From Erwinia sp. OLFS4 (GTDB taxonomy: Bacteria; Pseudomonadota; Gammaproteobacteria; Enterobacterales; Enterobacteriaceae), in NCBI RefSeq assembly GCF_002752165.1, contig NZ_MOMB01000002.1, forward strand, positions 1-64,000: a stretch of 64,000 bases of DNA, read 5' to 3'. The first letter of the stretch is position 1, and every line of letters begins with the position of its first letter. The notes under the pieces are model-generated. The model did no database searches. It was given only the letters and a program-made list of their open reading frames with translations, and was not told where the DNA came from. Positions 1 to 8,347 of the stretch are shown piece by piece. Position numbers and translations under genes: made by a program.

Positions 1-131
1 TAAGCGTAAGTGAGTTGAAACACGCGGTGGCAGTCACGGCAGCGAAATCTGTCATAGCCTTTAGGGTTCTGACCATGGCGGTAAACCTGAACAGACTGAC
101 AACGGGGACAATGAACGTTAACGCTGGCCAT
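1..131 (-). CDS. insA: IS1-family InsA-like transposase subunit, N-terminal part (partial)
   Basis: The 43 visible codons start at ATG 129-131 (minus) and read MASVNVHCPRCQS, followed by a CxxC-x(n)-CxxC zinc-finger arrangement (CPRC and CRDC). This is the N-terminus of IS1 InsA, the DNA-binding regulator that becomes the InsAB' transposase after programmed frameshifting. The start is only 57 bp inside the element end, as in IS1. The C-terminal helix-turn-helix and insB lie beyond the window edge, so intactness cannot be judged. Confidence 0.85.
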   Translation of the reverse strand, partial: MASVNVHCPRCQSVQVYRHGQNPKGYDRFRCRDCHRVFQLTYA

Positions 132-188
132 AAGAGAACCTCAAAAGCCCGCATTATACATCAGATTCAACCAATTAGAGGCATCACC
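1..188 (-). mobile_element. IS1-family insertion sequence, left end (truncated by window edge)
   Basis: Read on the minus strand, the terminus at 188 begins GGTGATGC, the outermost bases of IS1-family inverted repeats. It is followed by a TATAAT box (153-158) and the insA reading frame starting at 131, the same layout as IS1. The rest of the element lies outside the window. IS1 usually makes a target duplication of about 9 bp; the candidate bases are 189-197 (tgaatattg), but the other copy is not visible. The insertion sits about 145 bp past the 3' end of purN. Confidence 0.85.
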
Positions 189-334
189 TGAATATTGTCT
201 TACCAGACACATAGCAACAATAACAGGCGTCAGAAATAGCTGAAAATAGCGATAAACCTTGCCATGGCAAAGGGGCAGAATTGCGCTATGCGTCAGATCG
301 GCAGAACGGGCATGCTGAGCAGGCTGCGGGCGCT

Positions 335-967
335 TTATTCCGCCGCATAGCCCTCAGGCGCCAGTGGCTGGCCATCAAGCCAGGCCATGTCGTCAGACAT
401 GCGCAAACGGCCGGCGCAAAACCAGGCGATAACCAGCGGATAGATAGCATGTTCCTGATGCTGCACCCGCGCCGCGACGTCAGCAACGCTGTCGCTGGCG
501 AACACCGGTACCCGTGCCTGAAGAATAACCGGCCCGCCATCCAGTACCTCGGTGACAAAGTGTACCGAAGTGCCGTGCTCGCTATCACCGTTTTCTATTG
601 CCTGGCGGTGGGTATCCAGGCCAGGATATTTTGGTAATAGCGAAGGATGGATATTCAGCAGACGCCCGGCATAGTGCCGGACGAAAGGGGCGGTCAGGAT
701 GCGCATATAGCCTGCCAGCACCACCAGATCCGGCTGGAAGCCGTCGATTTTGGCTATCAGCTGTTGGTCAAAGGCTTCGCGGCTGGTGGCGGGGGAAAGC
801 GCGCAGCTAGCAATACCCGCCGCCTGCGCGCGCTGCAATCCGTAAGCATCGGCTTTGTTACTGATAACGGCCACTACCTGGCCGGCGATTTTCCCCTGCT
901 GGCAGGCCGCGATAATCGCCTGCAGGTTGCTGCCATTTCCGGAGATCAGCACGACAATCCTCATCAT
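335..967 (-). CDS. purN: phosphoribosylglycinamide formyltransferase 1 (GAR transformylase)
   Basis: Third step of purine synthesis: transfers a formyl group from 10-formyltetrahydrofolate to GAR in the cytoplasm. The 210-residue length matches E. coli PurN (212). The N-terminal [14 protein letters not shown] phosphate-binding loop, the catalytic [12 protein letters not shown] segment with Asn and His, and the HGTSVHFV stretch are all present. Two in-frame ATGs (967 and 964) overlap the purM stop (ATGATGA), so the genes are translationally coupled in a purMN operon. The second ATG would give the E. coli-like N-terminus. An IS1 end lies downstream. Confidence 0.97.
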   Translation of the reverse strand: MMRIVVLISGNGSNLQAIIAACQQGKIAGQVVAVISNKADAYGLQRAQAAGIASCALSPATSREAFDQQLIAKIDGFQPDLVVLAGYMRILTAPFVRHYAGRLLNIHPSLLPKYPGLDTHRQAIENGDSEHGTSVHFVTEVLDGGPVILQARVPVFASDSVADVAARVQHQEHAIYPLVIAWFCAGRLRMSDDMAWLDGQPLAPEGYAAE

Positions 968-2001
968 GCAATAACCACTGCCTCCGGCCCGTCGTAAGCG
1001 TTGATCCGGCCAAGCTGCCAGGCGTGTTCACCGGCATCTGTCAGCAACCTGATGGCCCGGTCGGCATCCGCTGCATTCAGCGCAATCACCATGCCAACCC
1101 CGCAGTTAAAGGTGCGATACATTTCATGCCGGCTGACATTACCCGTCTGCTGAAGCCAGCGGAATACGGCCGGCCACTGCCAGCTGGATTCGTCGATCAC
1201 CGCCTGGGTGTTCTGCGGCAGTACGCGCGGGATATTTTCCCAGAAACCACCGCCGGTAAGGTGCGCAATGGCATGAACGTCCAGCTGTTCAATCAGATTC
1301 AGCAGGTTTTTTACGTAGATGCGCGTGGGTTCAAGCAGGTGATCAGCAAGAGATTTACCGTCGAGCATGGTGCTTTGTGCGTCGGTATGGCTGACTTCAA
1401 GAATTTTACGAATCAGTGAATAACCGTTGGAGTGGGGGCCACTGGAGCCAAGTGCAATCAGTACATCACCATCCTGTACCTTACTGCCGTCGATAATCGC
1501 CGATTTTTCCACCACGCCAACACAAAAACCGGCAACATCATAATCGTCACCATGATACATGCCTGGCATTTCAGCGGTTTCGCCGCCCACCAGCGCGCAG
1601 CCGGCCTGCTGACAGCCTTGCGCAATGCCGGTTATCACGCTGGCAGCGGTGTCGACATCGAGCTTGCCGGTGGCGTAATAGTCAAGGAAAAACAGGGGTT
1701 CAGCGCCCTGTACCACCAGATCGTTGACGCACATGGCCACCAAATCAATGCCGATACTGTCATGGCGTTTCAGATCCATGGCCAGACGCAGCTTGGTACC
1801 AACGCCATCGGTACCGGAGACCAGTACCGGTTCACGATATTTTTGCGGCAGGGCGCACAGGGCACCAAAGCCTCCCAGACCACCCATGACTTCAGGACGG
1901 CGGGTTTGTTTTACCACGCCTTTAATGCGGTCAACTAATGCATTGCCAGCATCAATATCAACGCCGGCGTCTTTATAGCTCAGAGAGGTTTTATCGGTCA
2001 C
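964..2001 (-). CDS. purM: phosphoribosylformylglycinamidine cyclo-ligase (AIR synthetase)
   Basis: Fifth step of purine synthesis: ATP-dependent closure of FGAM to AIR. The sequence is nearly collinear with E. coli PurM, including the [13 protein letters not shown] nucleotide-binding region, [11 protein letters not shown] and GPHSNGYSL. An upstream extension is open to 2052, but family comparison ([16 protein letters not shown] at the N-terminus) places the start at GTG 1999-2001, giving 345 residues, the E. coli length. It is first in the operon with purN, which overlaps its stop codon. A PurR-box match lies about 65 bp upstream, consistent with purine repression. Confidence 0.97.
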   Translation of the reverse strand: MTDKTSLSYKDAGVDIDAGNALVDRIKGVVKQTRRPEVMGGLGGFGALCALPQKYREPVLVSGTDGVGTKLRLAMDLKRHDSIGIDLVAMCVNDLVVQGAEPLFFLDYYATGKLDVDTAASVITGIAQGCQQAGCALVGGETAEMPGMYHGDDYDVAGFCVGVVEKSAIIDGSKVQDGDVLIALGSSGPHSNGYSLIRKILEVSHTDAQSTMLDGKSLADHLLEPTRIYVKNLLNLIEQLDVHAIAHLTGGGFWENIPRVLPQNTQAVIDESSWQWPAVFRWLQQTGNVSRHEMYRTFNCGVGMVIALNAADADRAIRLLTDAGEHAWQLGRINAYDGPEAVVIA

Positions 2002-2064
2002 TGCAAAATCCCCACGCGGTTGCGGTTGGTGGTATAAACGGGAGCGCGGCAATTCTAGCAGCGT

Positions 2065-2080
2065 GAGAAATCGTTTGCGA
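2065..2080 (-). promoter_or_regulatory. PurR operator upstream of purMN
   Basis: On the minus strand this reads TCGCAAACGATTTCTC, close to the PurR consensus ACGCAAACGTTTGCGT, with the core GCAAACG intact and a degenerate right half. It sits upstream of the purM GTG start, where E. coli purMN is also PurR-controlled. Call made by eye from the consensus. Confidence 0.75.
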
Positions 2081-2182
2081 GTACCATGTTAAGCCACATT
2101 GCCTTGCAATGGATTTTGCTGGATGCTTTATTAAATAACGCGCATTTGATTTATTACTCCTGGCAGGCCTGCTAAAAGGCGG

Positions 2183-2204
2183 TATAATCGCGCGATTTTT
2201 TTTG
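2183..2204 (+). promoter_or_regulatory. upp promoter with UTP-sensitive start region
   Basis: TATAAT at 2183-2188 is followed by an initially transcribed region GATTTTTTTTG (2194-2204). In E. coli the same motif at upp makes start-site choice and reiterative U addition depend on UTP level, so the salvage gene is expressed when pyrimidines are scarce. The -35 element is weak by eye. The UTP mechanism here is inferred from the exact motif and gene. Confidence 0.8.
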
Positions 2205-2232
2205 TCGCTAATATATTCCAGGAGTCCAAGCC

Positions 2233-2859
2233 ATGAAGATCGTGGAAGTCAAACACCCGCTGGTCAAACATAAACTGGGTCTGATGCGTGAACACGATGT
2301 CAGCACCAAGCGATTCCGCGAGCTGGCATCAGAGGTAGGGAGTCTGCTGACTTATGAAGCGACGGCCGATCTGGAAACCGAAAAAGTCACTATCGAAGGC
2401 TGGAATGGCCCGGTAGAGATTGAGCAAATTAAAGGCAAAAAAATTACCGTCGTGCCAATTCTGCGTGCTGGACTCGGGATGATGGAAGGCGTACTGGTGC
2501 TGGTGCCAAGTGCTCGCATCAGCGTAGTCGGTGTCTACCGTGACGAAGAGACTCTGGAGCCGGTGCCCTATTTTCAGAAGCTGGCATCCAGCATGGACGA
2601 ACGCATGGCACTGGTGGTCGATCCGATGTTAGCGACCGGTGGTTCAATGATTGCAACTATCGATTTATTAAAGAAAGTCGGCTGCAGCAGCATTAAAGTT
2701 CTGGTGCTGGTTGCCGCTCCGGAAGGGATACGCGCGCTGGAAAAAGTCCACCCGGACGTGGAGCTTTATACTGCCTCTATCGACCATGGACTGAATAATA
2801 AGGGCTACATTATTCCCGGTCTCGGCGATGCCGGCGACAAAATATTTGGTACCAAATAA
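2233..2859 (+). CDS. upp: uracil phosphoribosyltransferase
   Basis: Pyrimidine salvage: uracil + PRPP gives UMP. The 208 residues equal E. coli Upp in length and are almost collinear. The PRPP-binding loop [11 protein letters not shown] and the C-terminal uracil-binding segment [18 protein letters not shown] are present. A strong ribosome-binding site (aggag, 2220-2224) precedes the ATG. It is followed by a hairpin with a T-run and then uraA, the usual upp-uraA pair that imports and salvages uracil together. Confidence 0.98.
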   Translation: MKIVEVKHPLVKHKLGLMREHDVSTKRFRELASEVGSLLTYEATADLETEKVTIEGWNGPVEIEQIKGKKITVVPILRAGLGMMEGVLVLVPSARISVVGVYRDEETLEPVPYFQKLASSMDERMALVVDPMLATGGSMIATIDLLKKVGCSSIKVLVLVAAPEGIRALEKVHPDVELYTASIDHGLNNKGYIIPGLGDAGDKIFGTK

Positions 2860-2867
2860 CTGTTAAA

Positions 2868-2893
2868 GCCGACCGCAGAGTCGGCTTTTTTTT
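2868..2893 (+). terminator. terminator/attenuator between upp and uraA
   Basis: GCCGAC (2868-2873), a six-base loop, GTCGGC (2880-2885) and eight T residues (2886-2893). This is a classic intrinsic terminator. uraA follows 28 bp later with its own ribosome-binding site, so partial read-through is the simplest explanation for how it is transcribed. Confidence 0.85.
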
Positions 2894-2920
2894 AACAAAA
2901 AACAACTCAAGGGGATTGCT

Positions 2921-4204
2921 ATGACTCGTCGTGCTATTGGTGTCAGTGAACGACCACCGCTGTTGCAAACTATTCCACTCAGTTTTCAGCATCTGTTTGC
3001 CATGTTTGGCGCCACCGTACTGGTACCGATCCTGTTTCATATTAATCCGGCCACGGTATTGTTATTTAATGGCGTCGGCACCTTGCTTTACTTATTGATA
3101 TGTAAAGGTAAAATACCGGCTTATCTTGGTTCCAGCTTTGCGTTTATCTCACCGGTTTTACTGCTGTTACCTCTGGGATATGAGAAAGCGCTTGGCGGTT
3201 TTATCCTCTGTGGTGTGCTGTTTTGTCTGGTGGCGCTGATTGTAAAAAAGGCCGGTTCTGGCTGGCTTGATGTCATGTTTCCACCTGCGGCAATGGGGGC
3301 GATAGTTGCGGTAATAGGCCTGGAACTGGCCGGTGTAGCGGCCGGAATGGCTGGACTGCTTCCTGCCGAAGGGGCGGCCGCAGATGGTAAAACCATTGCA
3401 ATTTCCATGATAACGCTGGCGGTGACGGTTTTTGGCTCCGTGCTGTTTCGCGGCTTCCTGGCCATTATCCCGATTCTGATTGGCGTGCTGGTGGGTTATC
3501 TGCTGTCTTATTTTATGGGCGTCGTTGACTGGACTGCGGTTAATCAGGCGCAGTGGTTTGCCCTGCCAACGTTTTATAAACCCCAGTTTGACTGGGCGGC
3601 TATGCTGACCATCGTCCCGGCGGCGCTGGTGGTGATAGCTGAGCATGTTGGCCATCTGGTGGTGACGGCCAATATCGTGAAAAAAGACTTAATCAGGGAC
3701 CCCGGTTTGCATCGCTCAATGTTTGCCAACGGGATTTCCACCGTCATTTCCGGTTTCTTTGGTTCGACGCCCAATACGACCTATGGTGAAAACATCGGTG
3801 TTATGGCGATAACCCGCGTCTACAGTACCTGGGTGATTGGCGGTGCGGCTATTCTGGCTATTTTGCTTTCCTGTATTGGTAAACTGGCGGCGGCAATTCA
3901 GGCTATACCAGTACCGGTTATGGGCGGGGTTTCCCTGCTGCTATATGGCGTTATTGCCGCATCCGGGGTACGGGTACTGATTGAGTCAAAGGTGGATTAT
4001 AACAAAGCACAAAATCTGATTCTGACCTCGGTTATTCTGATCATTGGCGTCAGCGGTGCCCGGGTTCATATTGGCGCCGCGGAGCTGAAAGGGATGGCGC
4101 TGGCAACGGTAGTTGGCGTACTGCTGAGCCTGATTTTCAGGGCGATTTCATTGCTGCGTCCGGAAGAGGTTGTACTGGATGCGCAGGAAAATGACCGCCG
4201 GTAA
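2921..4204 (+). CDS. uraA: uracil permease (uracil:H+ symporter, NCS2 family)
   Basis: Inner-membrane proton-coupled uracil importer. The 427 residues (E. coli UraA 429) are strongly hydrophobic throughout, consistent with the 14 membrane segments of the NCS2 fold. The N-terminal QHLFAMFGATVLVPIL segment, the uracil-site glutamate in IAEHVGHL and the SGFFGSTPNTTYGENIG signature are visible. It starts at an ATG preceded by aagggg, just after the upp terminator. Its substrate feeds Upp. Confidence 0.97.
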   Translation: MTRRAIGVSERPPLLQTIPLSFQHLFAMFGATVLVPILFHINPATVLLFNGVGTLLYLLICKGKIPAYLGSSFAFISPVLLLLPLGYEKALGGFILCGVLFCLVALIVKKAGSGWLDVMFPPAAMGAIVAVIGLELAGVAAGMAGLLPAEGAAADGKTIAISMITLAVTVFGSVLFRGFLAIIPILIGVLVGYLLSYFMGVVDWTAVNQAQWFALPTFYKPQFDWAAMLTIVPAALVVIAEHVGHLVVTANIVKKDLIRDPGLHRSMFANGISTVISGFFGSTPNTTYGENIGVMAITRVYSTWVIGGAAILAILLSCIGKLAAAIQAIPVPVMGGVSLLLYGVIAASGVRVLIESKVDYNKAQNLILTSVILIIGVSGARVHIGAAELKGMALATVVGVLLSLIFRAISLLRPEEVVLDAQENDRR

Positions 4205-4292
4205 TCGTGGCGGACAGGCCGTTGCCGCTGGTTTCATTTCCGGCGCTGAACTGTGATAAACTCAGCGCCGTATTCTGCCGCTTAACTCAGAG

Positions 4293-5000
4293 GTGATTCT
4301 GAACACGCCAGCGCAGCTCTCCCTGCCACTTTTTTTGCCGGATGATGAAACCTTTGCCAGCTTCTGGCCAGGGGAAAATCCGGTGCTGCTAGCGGCATTA
4401 CAGAATGCGCTGATGCAGGATCATGGCAGCTATTTTTATATCTGGGCGCGCGAAGGAAGCGGTCGCAGTCATCTGCTGCATGCCGCCTGTGCCAGCCTTT
4501 CTGCCCGTCATCAGGCGGTGGGCTATGTCCCGCTGGATAAACGTACCTGGTTTGTGCCCGAGGTACTGGAAGGAATGGAACAGCTGGCGCTGGTATGCAT
4601 TGATAATATTGAATGTATTGCCGGTGATGATGCCTGGGAAATGGCGATTTTCAATCTGTACAACCGCATCCAGGAAAGCGGTCGCGCGCGGCTGATTATC
4701 ACCGGCGACCGGCCGCCGCGTCAGCTTAATCTGACGCTGGCGGATTTAGCCTCACGCCTTGACTGGGGACAAATTTATCGCCTGCAGCCGCTGTCCGATG
4801 ACGATAAAGTACAGGCTTTGCAGCTGCGGGCCCGTCAGCGCGGATTTGAGCTGCCGGAAGACGTTGGCCGCTTTTTGTTAAAGCGGCTGGACCGTGAAAT
4901 GCGCACGTTGTTTACTACGCTTGACCGGCTGGATTATGCCTCAATCAGCGCCCAGCGAAAATTAACCATCCCCTTTGTTAAGGAAACCCTCGGCCTTTAG
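4293..5000 (+). CDS. hda: DnaA regulatory inactivator Hda
   Basis: AAA+ protein that, bound to the sliding clamp, stimulates hydrolysis of DnaA-bound ATP and so prevents over-initiation. The clamp-binding motif QLSLPL lies at residues 8-13, followed by FASFWPG, a Walker-A-like [10 protein letters not shown] and the arginine-rich ASRLDWG region. With the GTG at 4293 it has 235 residues. Starting at the CTG at 4299 instead would give the 233-residue E. coli form, whose hda is reported to use a CUG start. The spacer contains aggtg immediately upstream of the GTG. It follows uraA by 88 bp, as in E. coli. Confidence 0.95.
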   Translation: MILNTPAQLSLPLFLPDDETFASFWPGENPVLLAALQNALMQDHGSYFYIWAREGSGRSHLLHAACASLSARHQAVGYVPLDKRTWFVPEVLEGMEQLALVCIDNIECIAGDDAWEMAIFNLYNRIQESGRARLIITGDRPPRQLNLTLADLASRLDWGQIYRLQPLSDDDKVQALQLRARQRGFELPEDVGRFLLKRLDREMRTLFTTLDRLDYASISAQRKLTIPFVKETLGL

Positions 5001-5018
5001 CGGGCCGCCGGCAGCCTT

Positions 5019-5372
5019 CTACAGCAAAGAAAGTACCTGCTGCGGTGGCCGCCCCAGTTTTGCCTGCTCCCCAACCACCACAATCGGACGTTCAATCAGC
5101 GTTGGATTTTGCGCCATGGCCTGCAGTAAAGCAGCCTGGCTGAGGCTGGGATCGGCCAGATTAAGCGTTTTATACAGGCTCTCTCCGGTGCGCATAAGCT
5201 GACGGGCATCGCTGAAACCCAGCTGGACTAATAACCTGTTTAACGTGGTTACGTCAGGGGGCGTGGTTAAATAGGGAATGATGTGTGGATGAATGCCTTG
5301 TGCTTCCAGCAGGGCCAGTGTTTCCCGGCTTTTGCTGCAACGAGGGTTGTGATAAATCGTTACCTCTGACAC
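5019..5372 (-). CDS. yfgD: ArsC-family reductase YfgD
   Basis: 117 residues of the ArsC thioredoxin-fold family. The CxxS-type active site is seen in IYHNPRCSKSRETL (Cys near residue 12), with the distal arginine-containing ERPIVV segment. It is often annotated as arsenate reductase, but there is no ars operon here and YfgD's real substrate is unknown. It is convergent with hda and lies 20 bp downstream of bepA on the same strand, so the two are probably co-transcribed, as in E. coli. Confidence 0.9.
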   Translation of the reverse strand: MSEVTIYHNPRCSKSRETLALLEAQGIHPHIIPYLTTPPDVTTLNRLLVQLGFSDARQLMRTGESLYKTLNLADPSLSQAALLQAMAQNPTLIERPIVVVGEQAKLGRPPQQVLSLL

Positions 5373-5392
5373 GTTTTCCTCCTTGTTGGCGA

Positions 5393-6853
5393 TTAAGAAC
5401 GCTGATATTGCCGGAAGCGCTGCTGCAGCTGGCGCAACTGGTCGATGCGTGCATCATAACGCGCTTGCTCAAGACTGCCGAGACGCGACTGGGCGCTGGC
5501 ACTGCTGAGCGCGCGAATAGCCTGATCCAGCTGGCCACTGAGAGCCAGACTTTCTGCTCTGGCCGCCAGCTCTTCACTGGTCAGGCCCTGAGCCGCATCG
5601 GCCTGGGCCAGCAGATCCCAGCCGTTAGCGTCATCTTTGTGATTCCAGGTATAGCGGTTCAGTATGCGGGTGGCCTCGGCGGGCTGGTTGGCTTCAACGT
5701 AAGCATTCGCCAGATTGAGCTGCAAAATCGCATCATTTTTATTTTTCACCGCCAGCAGCCGGTGAATGGCTTGCTGTGGTTGCTTCAGACCAATATCGAT
5801 ATCGGTCATGATATCCAGATACCAGACATTGTCCGGGTCGTCCGCCAGTAACGGCGTCATTATCCGGCGGGCATCATCAAAGGATTTAGCCTGAAGAAAC
5901 TGCACGGCTTTACCGTAACGGGCGGCCAGTTTTTCCCGGCTGTTTCCCTGTGACCAGCTATGCAGCAAATCATCGGTTAGCTGGTTTTGGCCGGTAGCAT
6001 ACATGCCGAGGGCACGTGCTTTGGCCAGATAAAATCCCAGTGAGGATTGTACGACCACTGGTTTCATTTGATTGGCGCGGTTACGGGCATCGGACAAACG
6101 ACTGGCCGGCAGCGGGTGTGTCAGCAGCATTTCCGGCGGTTTTTGTCCATAGCGCGACTGGTCGGCCAGCTTTTGCAGAAAATTGGGCATCGCCTGGGGA
6201 TCATAACCTGAGCGCTGTAATACCTGCAGGCCAATGCGGTCAGCTTCCTGTTCGTTTTGCTGAGTGAAGCTGATAATGCCTTGCTGGGTACCGGCCAGCG
6301 TGCCGGTCAGCGCAGCCATACCGGCCTGAGGATTTGCCATAATCAGTAATATTGAACCCAGTGCGCCTACCCATGTCAGCGGCGCATTGCGCTGCTGCTC
6401 TTCCATGGCACGGGCAAGGTGGCGCTGGGTGACGTGCGAGATTTCATGGGCCATCACTGACGCCAGCTGGCTTTCATTGTCGACATAGCGAAACAGGGCC
6501 GAGTGCAGCACCACGTTACCGCCAAAGAAAGCGAAGGCATTCAGCTCATCATTACGAATGAGGAAAAAGTGAAAAGGGGTGCGGACGGACCAGGCGTGAG
6601 AGACCAGGCTCTGCCCCAGACTGTTAATATATTGATTCAGCAAGGGATCGTTGATTAACGGCGCGCTGGCGCGCAGCTGGCGAACGTAGAAATCGCCCAT
6701 CTGCCGTTCCTGATCAATGGTGAGCGTACCACCTGCGGTGGTGCCCATATCCGGCAGATTATCGCTGACATCTGCGCGTACTGGCGCTGCTGTGTGAACC
6801 AACAGGGCGAGCAGAGCTGAAGCAAGCATTCTGTTTTTTGATGGCTTGAACAT
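5393..6853 (-). CDS. bepA: periplasmic metalloprotease/chaperone BepA (beta-barrel assembly-enhancing protease)
   Basis: 486 residues with an N-terminal signal peptide ending near [12 protein letters not shown]. The M48 zinc motif H136-E-I-S-H140 sits at the same residues as in E. coli BepA, a third zinc ligand is likely in [10 protein letters not shown], and a C-terminal TPR region runs from about residue 310. The family degrades or helps assemble LptD and other outer-membrane barrels in the periplasm. The E. coli locus is sigma-E controlled; no sigma-E promoter was confirmed here. Transcribed with yfgD. Confidence 0.95.
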   Translation of the reverse strand: MFKPSKNRMLASALLALLVHTAAPVRADVSDNLPDMGTTAGGTLTIDQERQMGDFYVRQLRASAPLINDPLLNQYINSLGQSLVSHAWSVRTPFHFFLIRNDELNAFAFFGGNVVLHSALFRYVDNESQLASVMAHEISHVTQRHLARAMEEQQRNAPLTWVGALGSILLIMANPQAGMAALTGTLAGTQQGIISFTQQNEQEADRIGLQVLQRSGYDPQAMPNFLQKLADQSRYGQKPPEMLLTHPLPASRLSDARNRANQMKPVVVQSSLGFYLAKARALGMYATGQNQLTDDLLHSWSQGNSREKLAARYGKAVQFLQAKSFDDARRIMTPLLADDPDNVWYLDIMTDIDIGLKQPQQAIHRLLAVKNKNDAILQLNLANAYVEANQPAEATRILNRYTWNHKDDANGWDLLAQADAAQGLTSEELAARAESLALSGQLDQAIRALSSASAQSRLGSLEQARYDARIDQLRQLQQRFRQYQRS

Positions 6854-7576
6854 GCATCTTTTCCTGATAAGAAGTCTTAAGTCAGACTGCGGGCCTGAAA
6901 AAATGTTAGCGCACCCGGTGAAATTTTACGGTGTATTTTACCTTCCTGACACCCGGATGAAAATCCAGCCAGCACTCGGGTGGTTTTGCTGAAAAAATTG
7001 CTTTTTGTTATTGCCCGGATTTTGAATGAAGATTAACACCATGCCATGGTTAAATAATGATATTAATCAATTCATTATAATAAATAAAGCCCAGTGATAA
7101 CCATGATTTTGTTCAGAGAGCCGCAGATTATGTATTCAATAATGTCTTATCTTTTTCAAATAAACTGATAAATAGCTAGCATAAGGTTAGGTATACTCTG
7201 AAAAAGTATTTAGCCGTTCACAGTGTTATATTTTCTTCTTTAATCTTTGCTGGCGTAACTATCAGGCTGGTAAATGTATTTTTAGTGCCAGTATGGCTGA
7301 GGAAGGAATAATTTTTTGTTCAGTAAATTGGCCCGTTTTGTTCAATTTTATTTTTAAAAATGGCACGTCTTAAATATTGGTTTCATCAGGTTATCATAAT
7401 GGTTTTCTGATAAGATATGATGGGTTGCCTGGTAGCGAAACCCCTGCAATTACCCTCCGCCTTTTTTCTCCCATCACCAGGATACTTTGCCTGTGATATA
7501 TCTTCCTGCGTAGTCGTCTCTGATGTCACGCGCTGTTGCGTGAACGATTTTAATTGTGGTGTGGAGAACCGGTAAA
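6854..7576. other. 723-bp AT-rich intergenic region between bepA and the DsrE-like gene
   Basis: No convincing gene was found. The stretch is markedly AT-rich compared with its neighbours. It holds TATACT at 7192-7197 as a possible -10 and several long A/T runs (around 7340-7360). A 26-codon ATG frame at 7292 has no ribosome-binding site. It presumably carries the divergent promoters of bepA and of the 7577 gene. A small RNA cannot be excluded by eye. Confidence 0.5.
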
Positions 7577-8182
7577 ATGCGTCAGATTATTTCTTATATA
7601 GCCATTGCTGCCGTGGCGGGCTTTGTGGGAGCGAGTTTTTCTAAAGCTCCGGAATTAGTCAGTAAGGTCAACGCACGTTTAAATAGCCCGCCAGCCGAGC
7701 CGGCCGGTTTCTGGACCACACCAGCCATTGCGGGTTATGGAAAAATTCACTACGAACAGAACGTGGCCTATAAACCAGATGTGCAGGATAGTAATAAGAT
7801 TGTTTTTCAGATAACCAAAAGTGAAAATAATATGAGGGACCCTAATCTTGGATTAGAGCGCGTTGCGCGGGTGGTCAATCTTTATATTGCTTCCGGCGTG
7901 CCGGCGGAGAAGCTTAAATTTGTCGTTTCTGTGACCGGTGATGGTACGCCAGCCATGCTGGACAATAGCCATTATCATGCTGCTTACGGAATTGATAACC
8001 CCAATCTGAAATTAATCAGTGAACTGCGTGACAAAGGCGTCGACGTTTCGGTGTGCGATCAGTCGGTGGCATTTCATCATTATCAGTATAACTGGATTGA
8101 TAAATCAGTGACGCATGCACTGTCCAGTCCGACCACCGTTTCTACCTTACAGAATCAGGGCTACGCTTACCTGCAAATGTAA
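7577..8182 (+). CDS. membrane-anchored or exported DsrE/DsrF-like protein, function unknown
   Basis: 201 residues from ATG 7577, preceded by ggaga (7563-7567); an upstream GTG at 7556 is in frame but lacks a ribosome-binding site. Residues 5-20 form one hydrophobic segment (an uncleaved anchor or signal). The rest resembles the DsrE family (sulfur-relay fold): KIVFQITK, ARVVNLYIASGVPAEKLKF, GIDNPNLKLISEL and a single Cys in GVDVSVCDQS. DsrE relatives transfer sulfur, but an extracytoplasmic one in this setting has no assigned role that I know. It lies with a diguanylate cyclase between bepA and perM, where E. coli has neither. Confidence 0.75.
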   Translation: MRQIISYIAIAAVAGFVGASFSKAPELVSKVNARLNSPPAEPAGFWTTPAIAGYGKIHYEQNVAYKPDVQDSNKIVFQITKSENNMRDPNLGLERVARVVNLYIASGVPAEKLKFVVSVTGDGTPAMLDNSHYHAAYGIDNPNLKLISELRDKGVDVSVCDQSVAFHHYQYNWIDKSVTHALSSPTTVSTLQNQGYAYLQM

Positions 8183-8347
8183 CTGATCCGGCGGGCCTGG
8201 CGCACAGAATAATTTGCCTGTCCGGCATTTGAGATTATTCCTATGCTGAGTGGTCAGTGTACAATAGCGCTATAGTTTGTCAGGTTCCCGCCTGATTTGC
8301 CAAAAACAGGGTAAGGCATCGAGAATGAACCACACCGGTATTGCCGT

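Noticed and set aside
257-273. Near-palindrome CCTTGCCATGGCAAAGG between IS1 and purN, considered as a terminator
   Set aside because: Short, with no loop or T-run; too little to call.
7292-7372. 26-codon frame in the bepA-DsrE intergenic region
   Set aside because: No ribosome-binding site, AT-rich background and no recognisable composition.
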